Assembly (NCBI GenBank): GCA_009823505.1
Contig: VZQC01005092.1
Span: forward strand, 927,802 to 991,801
Direction of reading: 5' to 3'
Source: Rhizomys pruinosus
Taxonomy: Eukaryota > Chordata > Mammalia > Rodentia > Spalacidae
Length of the DNA stretch: 64,000 nt
The translations under genes and the position numbers were made by a program. Position 1 is the first letter of the stretch; the number at the start of each line of letters is the position of its first letter. The notes under the pieces were generated by a model. The model saw nothing but the letters and a program-made list of their open reading frames with translations. It was not told where the DNA came from and did no database searches. Below are positions 22,242 to 34,414 of this stretch, one piece after another.

Positions 22242-23929
22242 CAAATAAATAATAAGAGCAAAAATGCATAAAACCTCTCCTTTACAAAAATGGATATCAA
22301 AATTATGTGCTTTTATACATGTTTACGAAAAACAACCCTAGCTGTGATATATATCATAATATTACCATTTGTAAAATGAAAATATGTGTAGCAAAACACA
22401 ATTATCAGAGCACATATATTCTATGTCTATATCAATCCTACCAATATATATCATAAAAACGTATCTAACATGCTTTATTAAACATGACCAATGAAAAATA
22501 TGAATGAAATAAAGAAAAAAAATCATGCATAATATTTAAAATGCCCCAGAGGCTTTATTTACTCAACAGAAAAGATGACTTTTAACATTTTGCTAAGATC
22601 AATTGAAATTTAGCTTGTTCGAGTGAAGCCATATTAACAGTTTCTCATTGTTCATAAATGTATGTTAAGTACATCCAAAATGTGGTAAATACTCAAATCT
22701 TAAAATTTCCTTTTAAGTAATTTATGGGGTTTCTTATTTTATCTGTTTATCAACTATTAGTGTTCTACTTATTTTTTTTTTCTCCTTTAGCCATATTTCC
22801 TTAGGTTCCAAATATTTTTCCATTCAGGGGCCATATCAACTTGGTAATATCTTGAAACCCTGAAATTTAGAATGCATAAACTGAGTGATTAAAATTACCT
22901 ACAATATTGCCTGTCTCATTTAAATTAAGTTTTTGAGCAAAACTTGCAACCTGTGGAGATGGAAAAACTCAAGTCTGACCTCAGTCCTTGATCTTGCTCA
23001 AATCAGCTAGCCCTTTGTGCTTTCTCTTCTTGGAAAATACCACCTGTCTTCTCTTTCCTGCCATCATTTATGTGAGTCTGGGTTCTAGCAATTTTCAATT
23101 ACTTGTGATTTTATTTTTTAATTATTGTTGTTGTTCTATGTCAGGGAATCTAAGGGAGGAAAGAAGGGAAGAAAAAAATGTGAATTAGCTTTGTAATTTT
23201 TGCAATTCCAGAAATCTATAAGGGAATAGAAAGAAAAGTAAGCCAGAAAATAAGGGGGTTACAGATAGTGGAAAAAAATACCTTTGGCCACATGCTGATG
23301 TTTGCTTGCTCTGTTCAAAGAATTCAATACAACATCTCTGATGAAACTGCTCCTGAAGAAAAAGGAAGCATCATAAAAAAATCTGCTTGTATTTATCATA
23401 ACTTCTGCAAAGGAATCCAGAGCCCATTACAGAAATAGCAGTTTGCAAATTCTATGCCACTGAGAAGGACAATCTTCTGTCTTGGTGACATCAAGGAAAC
23501 CCATTGGTACAGAGTAATCTACTTAGTCAGCCATGAGGTAAAGTAAAATCTGATGATTTTGTGAGCCATATGAGGGCCTGGCAGAGGCTTCCTGAATTAT
23601 CGGGCTGGCTCCCTGACCTTGGTCACAAGAAAAACATTATCTGGCCTAGTTTAGCCACAATTCATGCAAAAATGTCAGAATGGAACATTGTGACTCCCTA
23701 AAAATCGTCACCTACTTCGAAGCTTCCATCACTCTGTCACATGTTCATTAACATTCTATTGCCATTTTCTTGAAGTATTCTCTTTAGCATCACTGGATTA
23801 GGATGAGGTAAGTTGTGTGCCTGGAATTTAGTGGCATGCAATGCCAAATGGTAAAATCGAGGGCCCCAAATTAAGGCGAGGATGAGGGCTCTTTAACTTG
23901 GGTGAATTCACAGCATAAAGAAATATTTT
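22242..23929. other. No identified gene or repeat
   Basis: AT-rich unassigned sequence with only short chance frames. I see no SINE or LINE landmark. Confidence 0.4.
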
Positions 23930-25290
23930 TTTCATATTTTAATATTTTGAGAATTGCATATATGAGTATTGTATTTGTATTGTTTCCATCCCTCCCAGTC
24001 CCCACCAATACCTACCATGTCCCCCACTCCCTCTTAATTTCTTTTCTTCAATCTTCTTTGATTAATATTATTACATATGCACACATACTTTCATATATAT
24101 TACACACTGAGTACATTTAGTATTACTCCTGTGTTCCTCTAATTAAGGCTATCCATTTGGGTTTAAATAATCACTCAGGGACTAGCCTCTAGGGAAAACT
24201 GATTCTTCCTTCCACAGTATCCATTGATTTCCCATAGCTCTTCAACTTGAAGTGGGACCTTGTGACATTGCCCCCATTCACCTTGCCATGTCAAGTAGTT
24301 TTGTCATTATGCAGATCTTGTTAGAGTAACATACTGTGCAGATTTTATTGTTGCATCTTCCTTATCATGTGTAGAATGAGTTAACTAGCAGCAGGTCTCT
24401 TGTCTCTCCAGCTCTTCATTCACTCTTTCCCTCTGTTATGTTCCTTGAGCCTTAGGTTTAGAAGTTGATATGTCACTTAGAGCTGGGCACCTCCCAGTCA
24501 CTTATTCTCTGCATTGACCAGTAGCAAACCTTTGTAATAGTCTTAATCTGTTGTAAAAAAAAAAGTGCTGTTTTAATGAGTGGTGAGAGATAATCTTGTC
24601 TGTAACTATAAGGATCCACATTTAGAATGTGGGTAGAAAGTAAGGTGGACTAGGGAAGTGACAGATGTTGGACTTTCCACAAGGTCTGTGACTTTTTCAT
24701 CCATGAATACTTGACTATGTTTATAGACCAACCATTCAGTTCCTTTATTGCTGAGTAGACCTTAATTCCAATTAGTTGTCTTTTGTTTACTCTAAGATAA
24801 AGGTGCCACTACTGCTCCAATACAGAATATTTGGTGTGATAGTCATTTTCTTCTTGGCAGCTTACATAGTATCATCTGATACTATGAGAGCTAGTCTTCA
24901 GGGAGGTTTCTAGTGTAATTCTAGGGAAATTTTTACAGGTTCTGTGTCTGGAGTATGTTGTCTCTTTAGCAATAGGCTCTGAACTTCAAGGTTTTTTTCA
25001 GCAAACAAAGGCTGTGTCAATGGCTTGTATCATTTTGGGAGCCTCTTTTGAAGATATTCATTGGTGAGGACACTGATGTTGGAGTGGGATCACCGATGAG
25101 CATGCATGTTGGTAACATTGCAGAGCATGTTCCAACAGCAGTAAATGGTTGTTAGATCTGGTTTTAGGATCAGTGGATGAAGTTCTCTCAAAGATTATGT
25201 TTACTGAGTGAGAGCTATAAGATGTCAAATTATCTCTGACAACTTAGTAACTAGCTGTCACCAGTATCCTCTGCTCTGCTGTCCTCACCC
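23930..25290 (-). repeat. Old, diverged L1-like repeat, antisense (Lx/HAL1-like, tentative)
   Basis: Blocks such as 'CATCCCTCCCAGTCCCCACC', 'CTGATTCTTCCTTCCACAG', 'CCTTGAGCCTTAGGTTTAG' and 'GTCACTTAGAGCTGGGCACC' follow an order I recall from a common old murid L1-related repeat. The second half (24470-25040) is colinear with 50835-51440: shared 'CTTAGAGCTGGG', then TGTGTCTGRAGTATGT near the end. Near 24740 the 'TTGCTGAGTAGACCTTAATTCC' block resembles the antisense L1 ORF2 end. The family name is uncertain. Confidence 0.5.
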
Positions 25291-26179
25291 AGCTCACAGG
25301 CTCATTTGATATTGTAAAGAGAAACCATGAAATCATCCTGCTTTATTGCCTCTCTCTCTCTTGATAACACTCCATTTACTCTAGGATGATCACAATTTGA
25401 ATTCCTTTAAGAATTCATAATTACCTCTGTCAGGTTTGATCTTTCACTTGATGATCTACAGCTTTCTGAACTATCTCTGTTTGTGTAACTTTTTTCATTA
25501 GTAGAAGAAATACACCATTTCTTTGTATTATTTAGATCTTAAAGAACCTGCTCCAAGAAGTTATTTTTTGAAGAACAATTATGTTAATTTATATAGATCA
25601 TAGTTTACCCAGGACATTTTGTGCTTTCTTATTTACTAGTTTATTACCTGCAAAGGAAAGCATAAAACAAGATATAGATTGGTGCGGAATGCAGATTTTG
25701 AGCTGGATTATCTGGACTCTGACATATATTTTAATCCATTATCTAAGTAGGTCGATTAACTTTAATATACTTCTTATTAGTTAATAGAAATGTGACAAAT
25801 AACATTTCTGAAATAACTAGTTACAACTCCAAAAGGAAGAAGATGATAGGTTAAATATTTCATTTTAATTTTATAAGTATCTTGATTTCTTTGATACAAA
25901 TGACATAGCCTCACTGAGGCAATGTGCAGCCAAACTCAAGGCTTTTACTTGTTTTTATATGACTGCTACTAACAATGAGGGTAAGAGGAAAGCTGATTGG
26001 AGGTTTCTCTCTCACACATCTCCTTCTTCCTTCTATCTCCATTCATCTTCCTTTTACCCTTTGCCTATTTTCTTTCTCCCTTAGCTTATTTCTGTTTAGC
26101 ATTATTTTCTATTCCTGAATGTTTATCTTTTCCCATTGTAACATTTTAAGATTTCCCAATGTTTCACACAGAAAAGGTA

Positions 26180-26588
26180 TGTTCTAGTTTGTCTTCAGTT
26201 GCTGTGACAAAACACACTGACCACTACCAACTTGGGGAGGAAAGGGTTTATTTGGCTCACATTTCCTGGTTTACAGTTCATCACTCAGGGAACCCAAGGT
26301 AGGAACTCAGGGCACCTGGACACAGAAGCTGAAGCATAGGGCATGGAGGAATGCTGCTTACTGGTTTACTCCCCTGGCCCATGCCGGGCCTGCCTTCTTA
26401 TACTGTACATAACAACCTGCCTGGGGTGGCACCACCCATAGTGGCCTTGGCCCTCCCACATGACTCAACAATCAAGATAATATTCCACAGACATATCCAC
26501 AGGCCAGTCCAATGGAGCCAATTCCCCAATTAAGGCTCCCTCAACTCGGGTGTGTCAAGTTGACACCAAAGCTATCCAGCACAGGGTA
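26180..26588 (+). repeat. URR1-like rodent interspersed repeat
   Basis: Second, better preserved copy of the element at 9004. Landmarks are 'GTTTGTCTTCAGTTGCTGTG', 'CTTGGGGAGGAAAGGGTTTA' and 'GTGTCAAGTTGACACC', then 'CCAGCACAG'. Short repeats GGTAT sit at both edges (26176-26180 and about 26584-26588), possibly part of a target duplication. An A-rich AAC tract (26607-26655) follows. Confidence 0.65.
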
Positions 26589-26606
26589 TAACAAAAGAAA
26601 GTCAGA

Positions 26607-26655
26607 AAACAACAACAACAACAGCAACAACAAAACAAAACAAAAATAAAAAAAA
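26607..26655 (+). repeat. A-rich (AAC)n/(AAAAC)n tract
   Basis: Imperfect CAACAACAACAACAG and AAAACAAAACAAAAATAAAA repeats directly after the URR1-like copy. Confidence 0.85.
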
Positions 26656-26989
26656 GTGGTAGCTGAGGTAACAGTTATGAGCACCTGCATTAAACTGGAT
26701 ATGATTTTGTTGCTATAGCCATATTTGGCACCTATAATTATAAGTAAAGAAGAATTAGATTGAAAATCTCTTCAAATGTTACTCAGACCTAAACAACATA
26801 TGATCTTATATGTAAATTTTAATTGAAGGTTATAACAAGTAAAATACCAAATAATTAACAAGACCAGTTTATATATAACAATATTGATATTGAATTTTTA
26901 GTTTCTAATAAGCCATGTAGCACAACTCCTTCTAATATTAAGCCAAGAAGACAGCAGAAAAATTCCTAATAGATGTAAGCTAGTGTTCC

Positions 26990-27250
26990 ACAGATTTGAC
27001 AAAATACCCAGGAAGAGAAATTCAGAGATTAAACTTACTTTAAGGATCATGTTTCCGAAGCTTCAATCTGTGAGTTTAAGGCCATGCAGAATGTTGTGTC
27101 CAAGAGCCAGTGGTGGAGGAAGCTGCTCTCCTTATGGTCAGAAAGAAAATGTACAGAAGGACAGGACTGGGGGAGTGATATTTCAAAGTCACCCCCGTGA
27201 CCTACTTTTTCCAAATAAAGCTTCATCTTCTAAAATAATCCATTCTGTGA
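26990..27250 (+). repeat. Possible old rodent repeat fragment
   Basis: The run 'GTGACCTACTTTTTCCAAATA', preceded by 'AGAGCCAGTGGTGGAGGAAGC', resembles the 'GGTGACCTACTTCTGCCAGC' region of a common rodent repeat. The match is weak. The open frame here (26983-27384) has no recognisable product and is not called as a gene. Confidence 0.25.
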
Positions 27251-27791
27251 TGAGCCCGTCAACAGAAAAACCCACTAAAGGTGCAAAATTTTCAGCATTA
27301 ATCATCCATCTATATTACCACCCTACTGCTTTCAAGACACATTCAATAAAATATGCTTATACATCATCTTTTAAAACATCATGAACCAACACTTTGGTAG
27401 TAAATTCTCTTATTATTTTACTGAGAATCAAATTGAAATCCAATCATCATATTCCAATTCTCTACTTGTATCTAAGCATTTTGAGAAAACTGATGAATTG
27501 GGTTATTTTTAATAATAACTTTAAAAATATTTTACATTTCAAAACCTGGTGTTGTTATCTGTATGGGTTACTCCAGTTTAATACATTAATTTTACTTTTC
27601 CATTCCAATGGCAAGTAAATTGTTATGAAACAAATTGCAGGTATGTATTCCTAATGACAACTCTATTTCACTTTGAACACTAGACAGAGATTGTTTCCTT
27701 TATTCTTCATTGGGGCAGCTTGCACTAGTTATTCTACCAAATTGCCATATGTTCTTAAAACAAAAGCAGAACATGAATATGATGTTTACTT

Positions 27792-28952
27792 CTTTTAAGT
27801 TAGAGACATTTTTTCGGAATTTTCAATTATTCTAAAGAACATAAGTCTTGTTAATGGAGAATGATATTTTTACTGGCATGAAATATTAAAAAAAATGAAT
27901 GCTTTACTGAGGTGTGATTAAAAGCTGGGGAAAGTTTTTTTTTTCCCCCACTTCTTGTCTCATTTCCTTTTTTGTACAAAGTTTTGCTACATTTTATCCT
28001 TACTGTTGAAACTAAGCCATAAGCTTCCTTAATACGTCTTACAGGATTTTATTTTTCCAAGAAAAAAATATACAGCCTCTTTCTGGGAAATATGGCAGAA
28101 TTTTATGAGAAATCAAGAATGAAAACTTATAATTAGGACTAGAACAAAGTAAAATATATCACTTATATTCTTGAAACATGTTTATTTAAAATAATTTTAT
28201 CTCCTTAAGGAAAATGTGTTTGAAAGATGCAAAACAAAATATAACATGTCTCCATTGAAGCAACTGAAATAATACAATCTATTTAATCACACTCATGGGG
28301 AACATATGAATAAGACACAAGATGTGGAAAAAAGTTCATTGCCTATAATTAACCAAGTGAATCAATTTGCCTTAGAAGAAATGTTTTGGCATTTATTATA
28401 ATCTGCCATTATTAAGAATAAAACATAGTAGTCTTTGAATATCACATCTGTTCCCATTCTCTTCTGCAGAATACAATAGAATAACTGTTGTCAGCAGACG
28501 ACATTGTGGAGAATAGGCAAAAGGGTAGTAAAAGGAAACAACCTCAGTGATGAAATAGAAAAGTGTTGGGGACTCAATGTATGCCATGAGTTCCAGAGTT
28601 CATAGATAGCACTATTATTAATTTGATCTTTCATAAAAGAATAGATTTTAAATATCTTCATTGAACATGCACATAATGCTAACTATGTGTGGTGAAAGAT
28701 GTTTTAATTAGTTAGATAACTGTTTGCTAGTTAATTTCTAATTAATCACAATTACTTTTTTCTACCATGCAAGAGAAGCTCTCAACCTCTAAGAAGCATG
28801 TGCTTAAGATTCCATAGAGTGAAAGTCAAAGCATAAAGATGAAACCTTTTCTGTCATTTCTTGTATTAAAAACTCATATTTTTTCTGTCTTTAAATTTTA
28901 TTACTGCCTTAGAATATATTATCATTGTAAAAGCCATTCAGGGAGTAAACAT

Positions 28953-28987
<35 letters not shown>

Positions 28988-28991
28988 TATA
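27792..28991. repeat. Left arm of a 1.2 kb inverted repeat
   Basis: This stretch is matched, in reverse complement and in order, by 32090-33310. Landmarks include 'TTAATCACACTCATGGGGAAC', 'GGAAGCTTATGGCTTAG' (reverse) and 'GGGGACTCAATGTATGCC'. The inner edge is a (TA)n tract at 28956-28984. It is not recognised as a known mobile element and contains no coding frame of note. Confidence 0.95.
28956..28984. repeat. (TA)n microsatellite
   Basis: About 14 TA units at the inner end of the left inverted-repeat arm. The right arm ends in a shorter AT-rich stretch (32083-32103). Confidence 0.9.
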
Positions 28992-29084
28992 AATGTGTGC
29001 ATACATATTTCAGTGCATATAATTCATTATAATAAACACTCTCCTAGTCCATACTTCCCTGCTATGGGTTTTTTGTTTTGCTTT

Positions 29085-29162
29085 GGGATTTTACTTTGTG
29101 GTGCTGGAGATCAAACCCAGGACCTCGTGCAGGCTCTCTACCATTGCACCACCCTAGCCCAA
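29085..29162 (-). mobile_element. ID-like tRNA-derived SINE, antisense
   Basis: 'GTGGTGCTGGAGATCAAACCCAGGACCTC' and 'CTCTACCATTGCACCACCC' match the reverse complement of an ID element promoter region. Confidence 0.6.
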
Positions 29163-29546
29163 CGTGGGTTTTAAATCAGATGTTTTCTTGTCTTTCCAAA
29201 GTTCTATCAATGTCATCAGTCACTGTAGCCACTAAGCACCAGAGACATTTTCTACTCCAACTTTATAAACAAAATTTGGGCTCTTTTTTTCCTGTCTATG
29301 TTGTTAAGTCATCTATATATGTATTCTCATTTAGACTAAGTCTCAAATTAGATTGGCTAACACATTTTGCATGAATAATGACTCATAGAAGTATAAATGG
29401 ATGAATGGTTGAAATAATCTGAGCAGATATTTTTTCTTTTTTTTCAGATTTTTATTTTTTCTTTTCACAGGAAAACAAACAATACAAAATAACAATAACA
29501 AAACAAAGCAACAAGAACAAAAAACAGTGTGGGGGGATTTCCATTT

Positions 29547-29628
29547 TTTTTGTCTTTTTTTAAAATTTATTTATACATATATTTTTTATCAAATCTAGAC
29601 CCATGTCCCCCCCATCTCCCCCCCCAGA
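29547..29628 (-). mobile_element. Very short L1 3' end, antisense
   Basis: Contains 'AAATCTAGACCCATGTCCCC' and a C-rich tract, the terminal L1 3'UTR signature, after a T-rich start. It is flanked by GGATTTCCATTT at 29535-29546 and 29629-29640. About 80 bases remain. Confidence 0.8.
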
Positions 29629-29640
29629 GGATTTCCATTT

Positions 29641-29884
29641 CTTTTTTTAATTATTATTTATTTCTGCATGTGTATGAATTAAATGTCTGCATGTAGACTT
29701 GTGCAGCCGTGTTGTGCAATGCCGCGGATGTCAGAAGAGGGTCTCAGATTCCCCTGGAACTGGAGTTCTCCTGGAATTGGAGAAACAGACGGTTCTCAGC
29801 CGCCATGTGGGTGCTGGGGATCGAACCCGGGTCCTCTGCAAGAGCAGTCAGTGCTCTTAACCGCTAGGCTATCTCTCGAGCCCA
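29641..29884 (-). mobile_element. B3-like SINE (long form), antisense
   Basis: Antisense copy with the B box 'GGGATCGAACCCGGGTCC', the long-form duplication 'TTCTCCTGGAATTGGAG' and the 'GTTGTGCAATGCCGCGG' block. Its TSD GGATTTCCATTTCTT (29629-29643 and 29885-29899) reuses the target sequence of the adjacent L1 fragment. Confidence 0.95.
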
Positions 29885-30099
29885 GGATTTCCATTTCTTA
29901 TTCTGGTGAAATAAGAATCAAATCTGCAAGGCTTGGTGTGTACTTCTCTTTTTCTCCCTTCTCTCTTTCCTTTCTTCTTTTCCTGCTCTTTCAGGACTAC
30001 CAGATGGATATGTGTTTAGTGGCTGGTCCAGGAAGCCTTGAGTTCTCAGCTGAGAAAAACTCTGCTTAATCTGGGGGCTCTCATCCCTAAATGCCTAAT

Positions 30100-30910
30100 C
30101 AATTTCTAGCTCCTGTTTTAGTTATGTTACCCTCTGAAAAGGGTCAACCCAATCTCTAGAAGGGAATCGAGATGCATACGGCTCTGACTTCTTCCATGCT
30201 GAAAAGGGACATTGGGTGTGGCAAACGAATGGGTATCCCCCATTCAGAGGGTCAATTTAAAAGACCCTCAAGCACAGCTATAGAGGGGAAAAAATCCTTG
30301 ACTGGTGCCTGTGAAAGCTAAATGAAGGCAGGAGTAGTTAGGTACATGATCTAGGCAGGGAACCAGGAGAGTAAGAACAGGGTGAATTCTAATGTCCAAC
30401 TTAAAAGTCCATTAGAATTTCTTGACCAGGGGTTTCAAAGCATCCATTTATTTGTTGGAATGGGGGGCGTTGAGGTAGAATGTAAGGGCTTTCATTGGGG
30501 ATATAATGTGAACGCTACAACAAATAGACTGGTACACTCATTGTTATCAACTTGATTGCACATACAACCCCCCCTTCAGTGATGTGTTGAGCCCCTGAGG
30601 CTGTGTGGGTATTGGGCACCACTGCTTGCAACTGTTTATACGAAGGTGCTTGTCTCACAAATTATCACCAATTGTTAAAAAAAAGCAAAAACAAACAAAC
30701 AAAACAAAAAAGCAGAGAAAGAAAGATGCGAAGAAACTTACGGCAGAATTCCAGACTCACGATCTGCGCATGAGGGTATGGGAGTTGGGGGGGGGGAAGG
30801 GAAGGGATATATGCACTGAACTGAATTGGAAATGATTATGAAATACACAAAGCACAATATAAAAACATTAAAAAAAAATCCCTTCTTAGAAGTTAAAAAA
30901 AAAAATAAAA
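30100..30910 (+). mobile_element. L1 3'UTR-type segment, sense
   Basis: The sense block 'TAGACTGGTACACTCATTG' leads to 'CTGTGTGGGTATTGGGCACC', 'GAAGGTGCTTGTCTCAC', a G10 polypurine tract (30786-30803) and 'GAAATACACAAAGCACAATA' with an A-rich end. It aligns in reverse complement with 33312-33720. It ends like the L1 3'UTR at 56764-57062. The G-rich tract is typical of rodent L1 3'UTRs. The left boundary is uncertain. Confidence 0.65.
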
Positions 30911-31697
30911 AAGAAATTCTCAAATTTGAATATCTGTATATCTTGAGAGATAAAGCCAGAAGGATTGCTGAAACAAAGTAAATAGGCTAAGCCTCTGAAT
31001 TGATAGAGATAGGGGCATCCACCACTGGAACAAGACATAATTAATTAAACTCATTATTCTTACTGTTGAATGTGTAATGCCAAAGAAACCACAGAACAGA
31101 GATCTTCATAAGATCCTGTTAACCATAGCATCTATAGAAAAGCATTAAAGAGTATCCAGCTGATTCACTTAGGAATTTTCTGCTTATCACTCTTGTTGTA
31201 TAAATTGAAAGTGTGGTCGGAGACAGGTGGCACATCTAAATAGTGAAGTGTGCAAGGTCACTATCAAACCGTTGGCATAATTGTATCACTCAAAGACAAT
31301 GTTTGAGAACTTAGGATATTAGAGTGAAGGACTGATTCTGTTGCAGTATTTCTGGCCTATATGAATTCTGAAAAATCTGATGTCATCATGTTATTTGAAT
31401 ACATACTTAACCACATTACTACTGTCTATACCTTTTTTTCTCTGGGATTATTAAAATTACCAGTACTCTTTCAGCATTTATGTGTATATCTTTCTTATCT
31501 TATCACTGAGGATAAGGGTTCATATAAGGTTCACCCATGCTTACTTCTACATGGCCATGGCAAATTCCTTTTTATTAACTATGGGTGTTTTTTTTTTTTT
31601 TATTTATCTGAGATATTTTTATCATATATTATATATATTTATAATACTAAATTTAACCATATTTTTATAAAAACTGCATAAGATATGGCTGATATTA

Positions 31698-32035
31698 TTT
31701 GAACATGAAATTGTTCCCCCTAGGCATATATGTTAGAAATTTTTGTCTCCAGCTAGCGGCAATGTTTAGGGAAGTTGTGGAATTGTCTAGGGCTGGAGTG
31801 TAGCTCATCGATGTAGGGTAGAAGGTGTCTGTGGTGCTTAAGGATGGTAGGCAGGCTCTGATCTTAGTCTGCATGTTCTGTCTGGGAAGACCCAGGAACA
31901 GGAATCTGTCTCATATTCCTGTCAACATGGACATTGCCTGCAGTAAAGCCTTCTGCATCATGATAGACTGGTGAACTGAACTGTAGATAAACAACTCCAA
32001 CCCCTCTTTCAATTGCTTCTGTGAGATATTCTAAT
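31698..32035 (+). mobile_element. Diverged ERVL-MaLR LTR (ORR1/MT-like)
   Basis: 'GAACATGAAATTGTTCCCCC', 'GTCTCCAGCTAGCGGCAATG' and 'CAATTGCTTCTGTGAGATATTC' match the layout of rodent MaLR LTRs in sense, with the usual 'AGATAAACAACTCC' polyadenylation region. It is strongly diverged and no internal region is attached. Confidence 0.6.
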
Positions 32036-32089
32036 CCCCGGTGAAATTCATAATATAAATATATAATACATATAATTATTATATCTAAT

Positions 32090-33310
32090 ATATATACTAT
32101 ATATGTAATGTTTACCTCCTGAATGGCTTTACAATGTCATCATATTCTAGGCATGTAATTTTTACAAATTTAAAGACAGAAAAAAATATGAGTTTTAATA
32201 CAAGAAATGCGCGACAGAAAAGGTTTCATCTTTATGCTTTGACTTTCACTCTATGGAATCTTAAGCACATGCTTCTTAGAGGTTGAGAGCTTCTCTTGCA
32301 TGGTAGAAAAAAGTAATTGTGATTAATTAGAAATTAACTAGCAAACAGTTATCTAACTAATTAAAACATCTTTCACCACACATAGTTAGCATTATGTGCA
32401 TGTTCAATGAAGATCATTTAAAAACTTTCTTATTATGAAAGGATCAAAATTAATAATAGTGCTATCTATGAACTCTGGAACTCATGGCATACATTGAGTC
32501 CCCAACACTTTTCTATTTCATCACTGAGGTTGTTTCCTTTTACTACCCTTTTGCCTATTCTCCACAATGTCGTCTGCTGACAACAGTTATTCTATTGTAT
32601 TCTGCAGAAGAGAATGGGAACAGATGTGATATTCAAAGACTTACTATGTTTTAGTCTTAATAATGGCAGATATAATAAATGCCAAAAACATTTCTTCTAA
32701 GGCCCAAATTGATTCACTTGGTTAATTATAGGCAATGAACTTTTTTCCAATCTTGTGTTCTTATTCATATGTTCCCCCTGAGTGTGCATTAACTTAATTG
32801 TATTATTCAGTTGCTTCAGGAGACATGTTATATTTTTTGTTTTGCATATTCTTCAAACACAATTTTCCTTAAGGAGATAAAAATTTATTTTAAAATAAAC
32901 ATGTTTCAAGAATATAAGGTGATATATTATACTTTGTTCTAGTCCTAATTATAGTTTTCATTCTTTGATTTCTCCGATAAGATTCTGCCATATTTCCCAG
33001 AAAGAGGCTGTATAATTTTTTTCTTAGGAAAAATTAAAAATCCGTTGTAAGACGTATTAAGGAAGCTTATGGCTTAGTTTCAACAGTAAGGATAAAATTG
33101 CAAAACTTTGTCAAACAAGGCAAAGGAAATGAGACAGAAGTGGTGGAAGAAAAGAAAAAACCTTTCCCCAGCTTTTAATCACACCTGCAGTAAAGCATTC
33201 ATTTTTTAATATTTCATGCCACGTAAAAATTAGGACATTTCCCAAACAGACTCTATGTTCGTGTTAGCAAAATTGAAATTCCAAAAAAAAATGTTCTTCT
33301 AAACTTAAAA
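32090..33310. repeat. Right arm of the 1.2 kb inverted repeat
   Basis: Reverse complement of 27792-28991 along its whole length. Differences are dominated by single-base insertions and deletions, many in short homopolymers. Examples are ACTTACTATG against ACTACTATG, CCAAAAAC against CCAAAAC, and AAGGCCCAAATT against AAGGCAAATT. The arm stops immediately before the single ambiguous base at 33311. Confidence 0.95.
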
Positions 33311-33311
33311 N
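33311..33311. other. Ambiguous base (N)
   Basis: The only N in the window. It falls exactly between the end of the right inverted-repeat arm and the poly-T start of an antisense L1 3' end, so it may mark an assembly join or a collapsed homopolymer. Confidence 0.97.
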
Positions 33312-34240
33312 TTGTTTTTTTTGGTGGGGGTGATGTAAGTTTTATTTGATCTTTGTGTATTTCTACATCAGGTCTCCAATTCATTCAGTGCAATATCCCC
33401 TTCCCTTCCCCCCCACCCCCACCCCATACCCATCGCAGATCCGTGCATTCTGCCGTAAGTGTGTCTTGCATCGTTTCCGTTCGGTGTGCTTTTGTTGGTT
33501 TGTGTTTTGTTTTTGCTTTTTAACAATAGGTGATAATTTGGGAGTACAAAGCATCCTTCTGAAAAACAAGTTGAAGCAGTGGTGCCCAAACCACACGAGC
33601 TCATGGGGCATCACCATCCTGAAAAGGGGGGGCTTGTATGTGTTCAATCAAGTTGATCAATGAGTGTACCAGTCATATTGTTGTAGTTTCACCATTAACC
33701 CCAATTGCAAGCCCTTACATTACTACCAACGCCCCCTCTTCCACCAGATTGTTCCCTAGGCTTAGAAAAGGGGCACAGGTGGATGAGAAGCAAAACACTC
33801 TACTTTCTCTGGAGCTGATGTCTTGGTCTCTAGTCAGTTCTGGCTGTTTTCTTTCATGGGCTGCCAGCTTGTCCAGGCTTAACCTTTCGATCCTACTAAT
33901 GAAGCACATGCAATTAGATATTTAGGTATTTAAACAGTATAATATATAGCCTTTCGATCCTACTAATGAAGCACACACAATTAGATATATGGGTATTTAA
34001 ACAGTACTAATTGTTATGGTAGGTTACTTTGGTATAGACACAGATGTTTGGATGGTGTGTCAATTCATGATCTACATTTTCTTCTGTCAAGTATGGCAGG
34101 GTCTTTGTGTGGTTTATAACATCTCCTAACCATTAGAGGATGTAAGCTTGTGACATCAGCCATGGGTTATTCCTCCAAGGAGAGAGCCAATAGCCAATTA
34201 GATTTGGGATATACAGCCATCTTGCCATATCTCCTTCTGC
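33312..34240 (-). mobile_element. L1 3'UTR-type segment, antisense
   Basis: A poly-T start, a C-rich tract (33407-33425) and 'CGCAGATCCGTGCATTCTGCC', then 'ACAATAGGTGATAATTTGGG' and 'TGCCCAAACCACACGAGCTC', all antisense to 30100-30910. The block extends upstream to 34216, where 28 bases equal the start of the window. A 67-bp tandem duplication lies inside it (33883-34016). Small open frames here are shadows of the repeat. Confidence 0.7.
33883..34016. repeat. 67-bp tandem duplication
   Basis: Unit 1 is 33883-33949 and unit 2 is 33950-34016. Both begin CCTTTCGATCCTACTAATGA and end near TATTTAAACAGTA, with about half a dozen differences. The related stretch at about 61400-61480 appears to have a single unit. 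Confidence 0.92.
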
Positions 34241-34414
34241 TATGATCATTCAAATACCCATTGTTTCCCACAGGGCTTGTTAAAAGAGGATTTTGCTGTT
34301 TTGTTTTTTAATTGCTTTCTCATTTTCGGTCTTTTCTTTTTATAGCTTACCCTCCACAGAGAAGCCAGTACGACTATTTCAAATGGTAAACCAAAGAATC
34401 TCATTCATGTGTTT

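Noticed and set aside
1..34216. The 28-base identity between the window start and 34189 as a terminal repeat or circular junction
   Set aside because: Both sit in similar antisense L1 3'UTR-type repeat blocks and diverge afterwards; shared repeat ancestry explains it.
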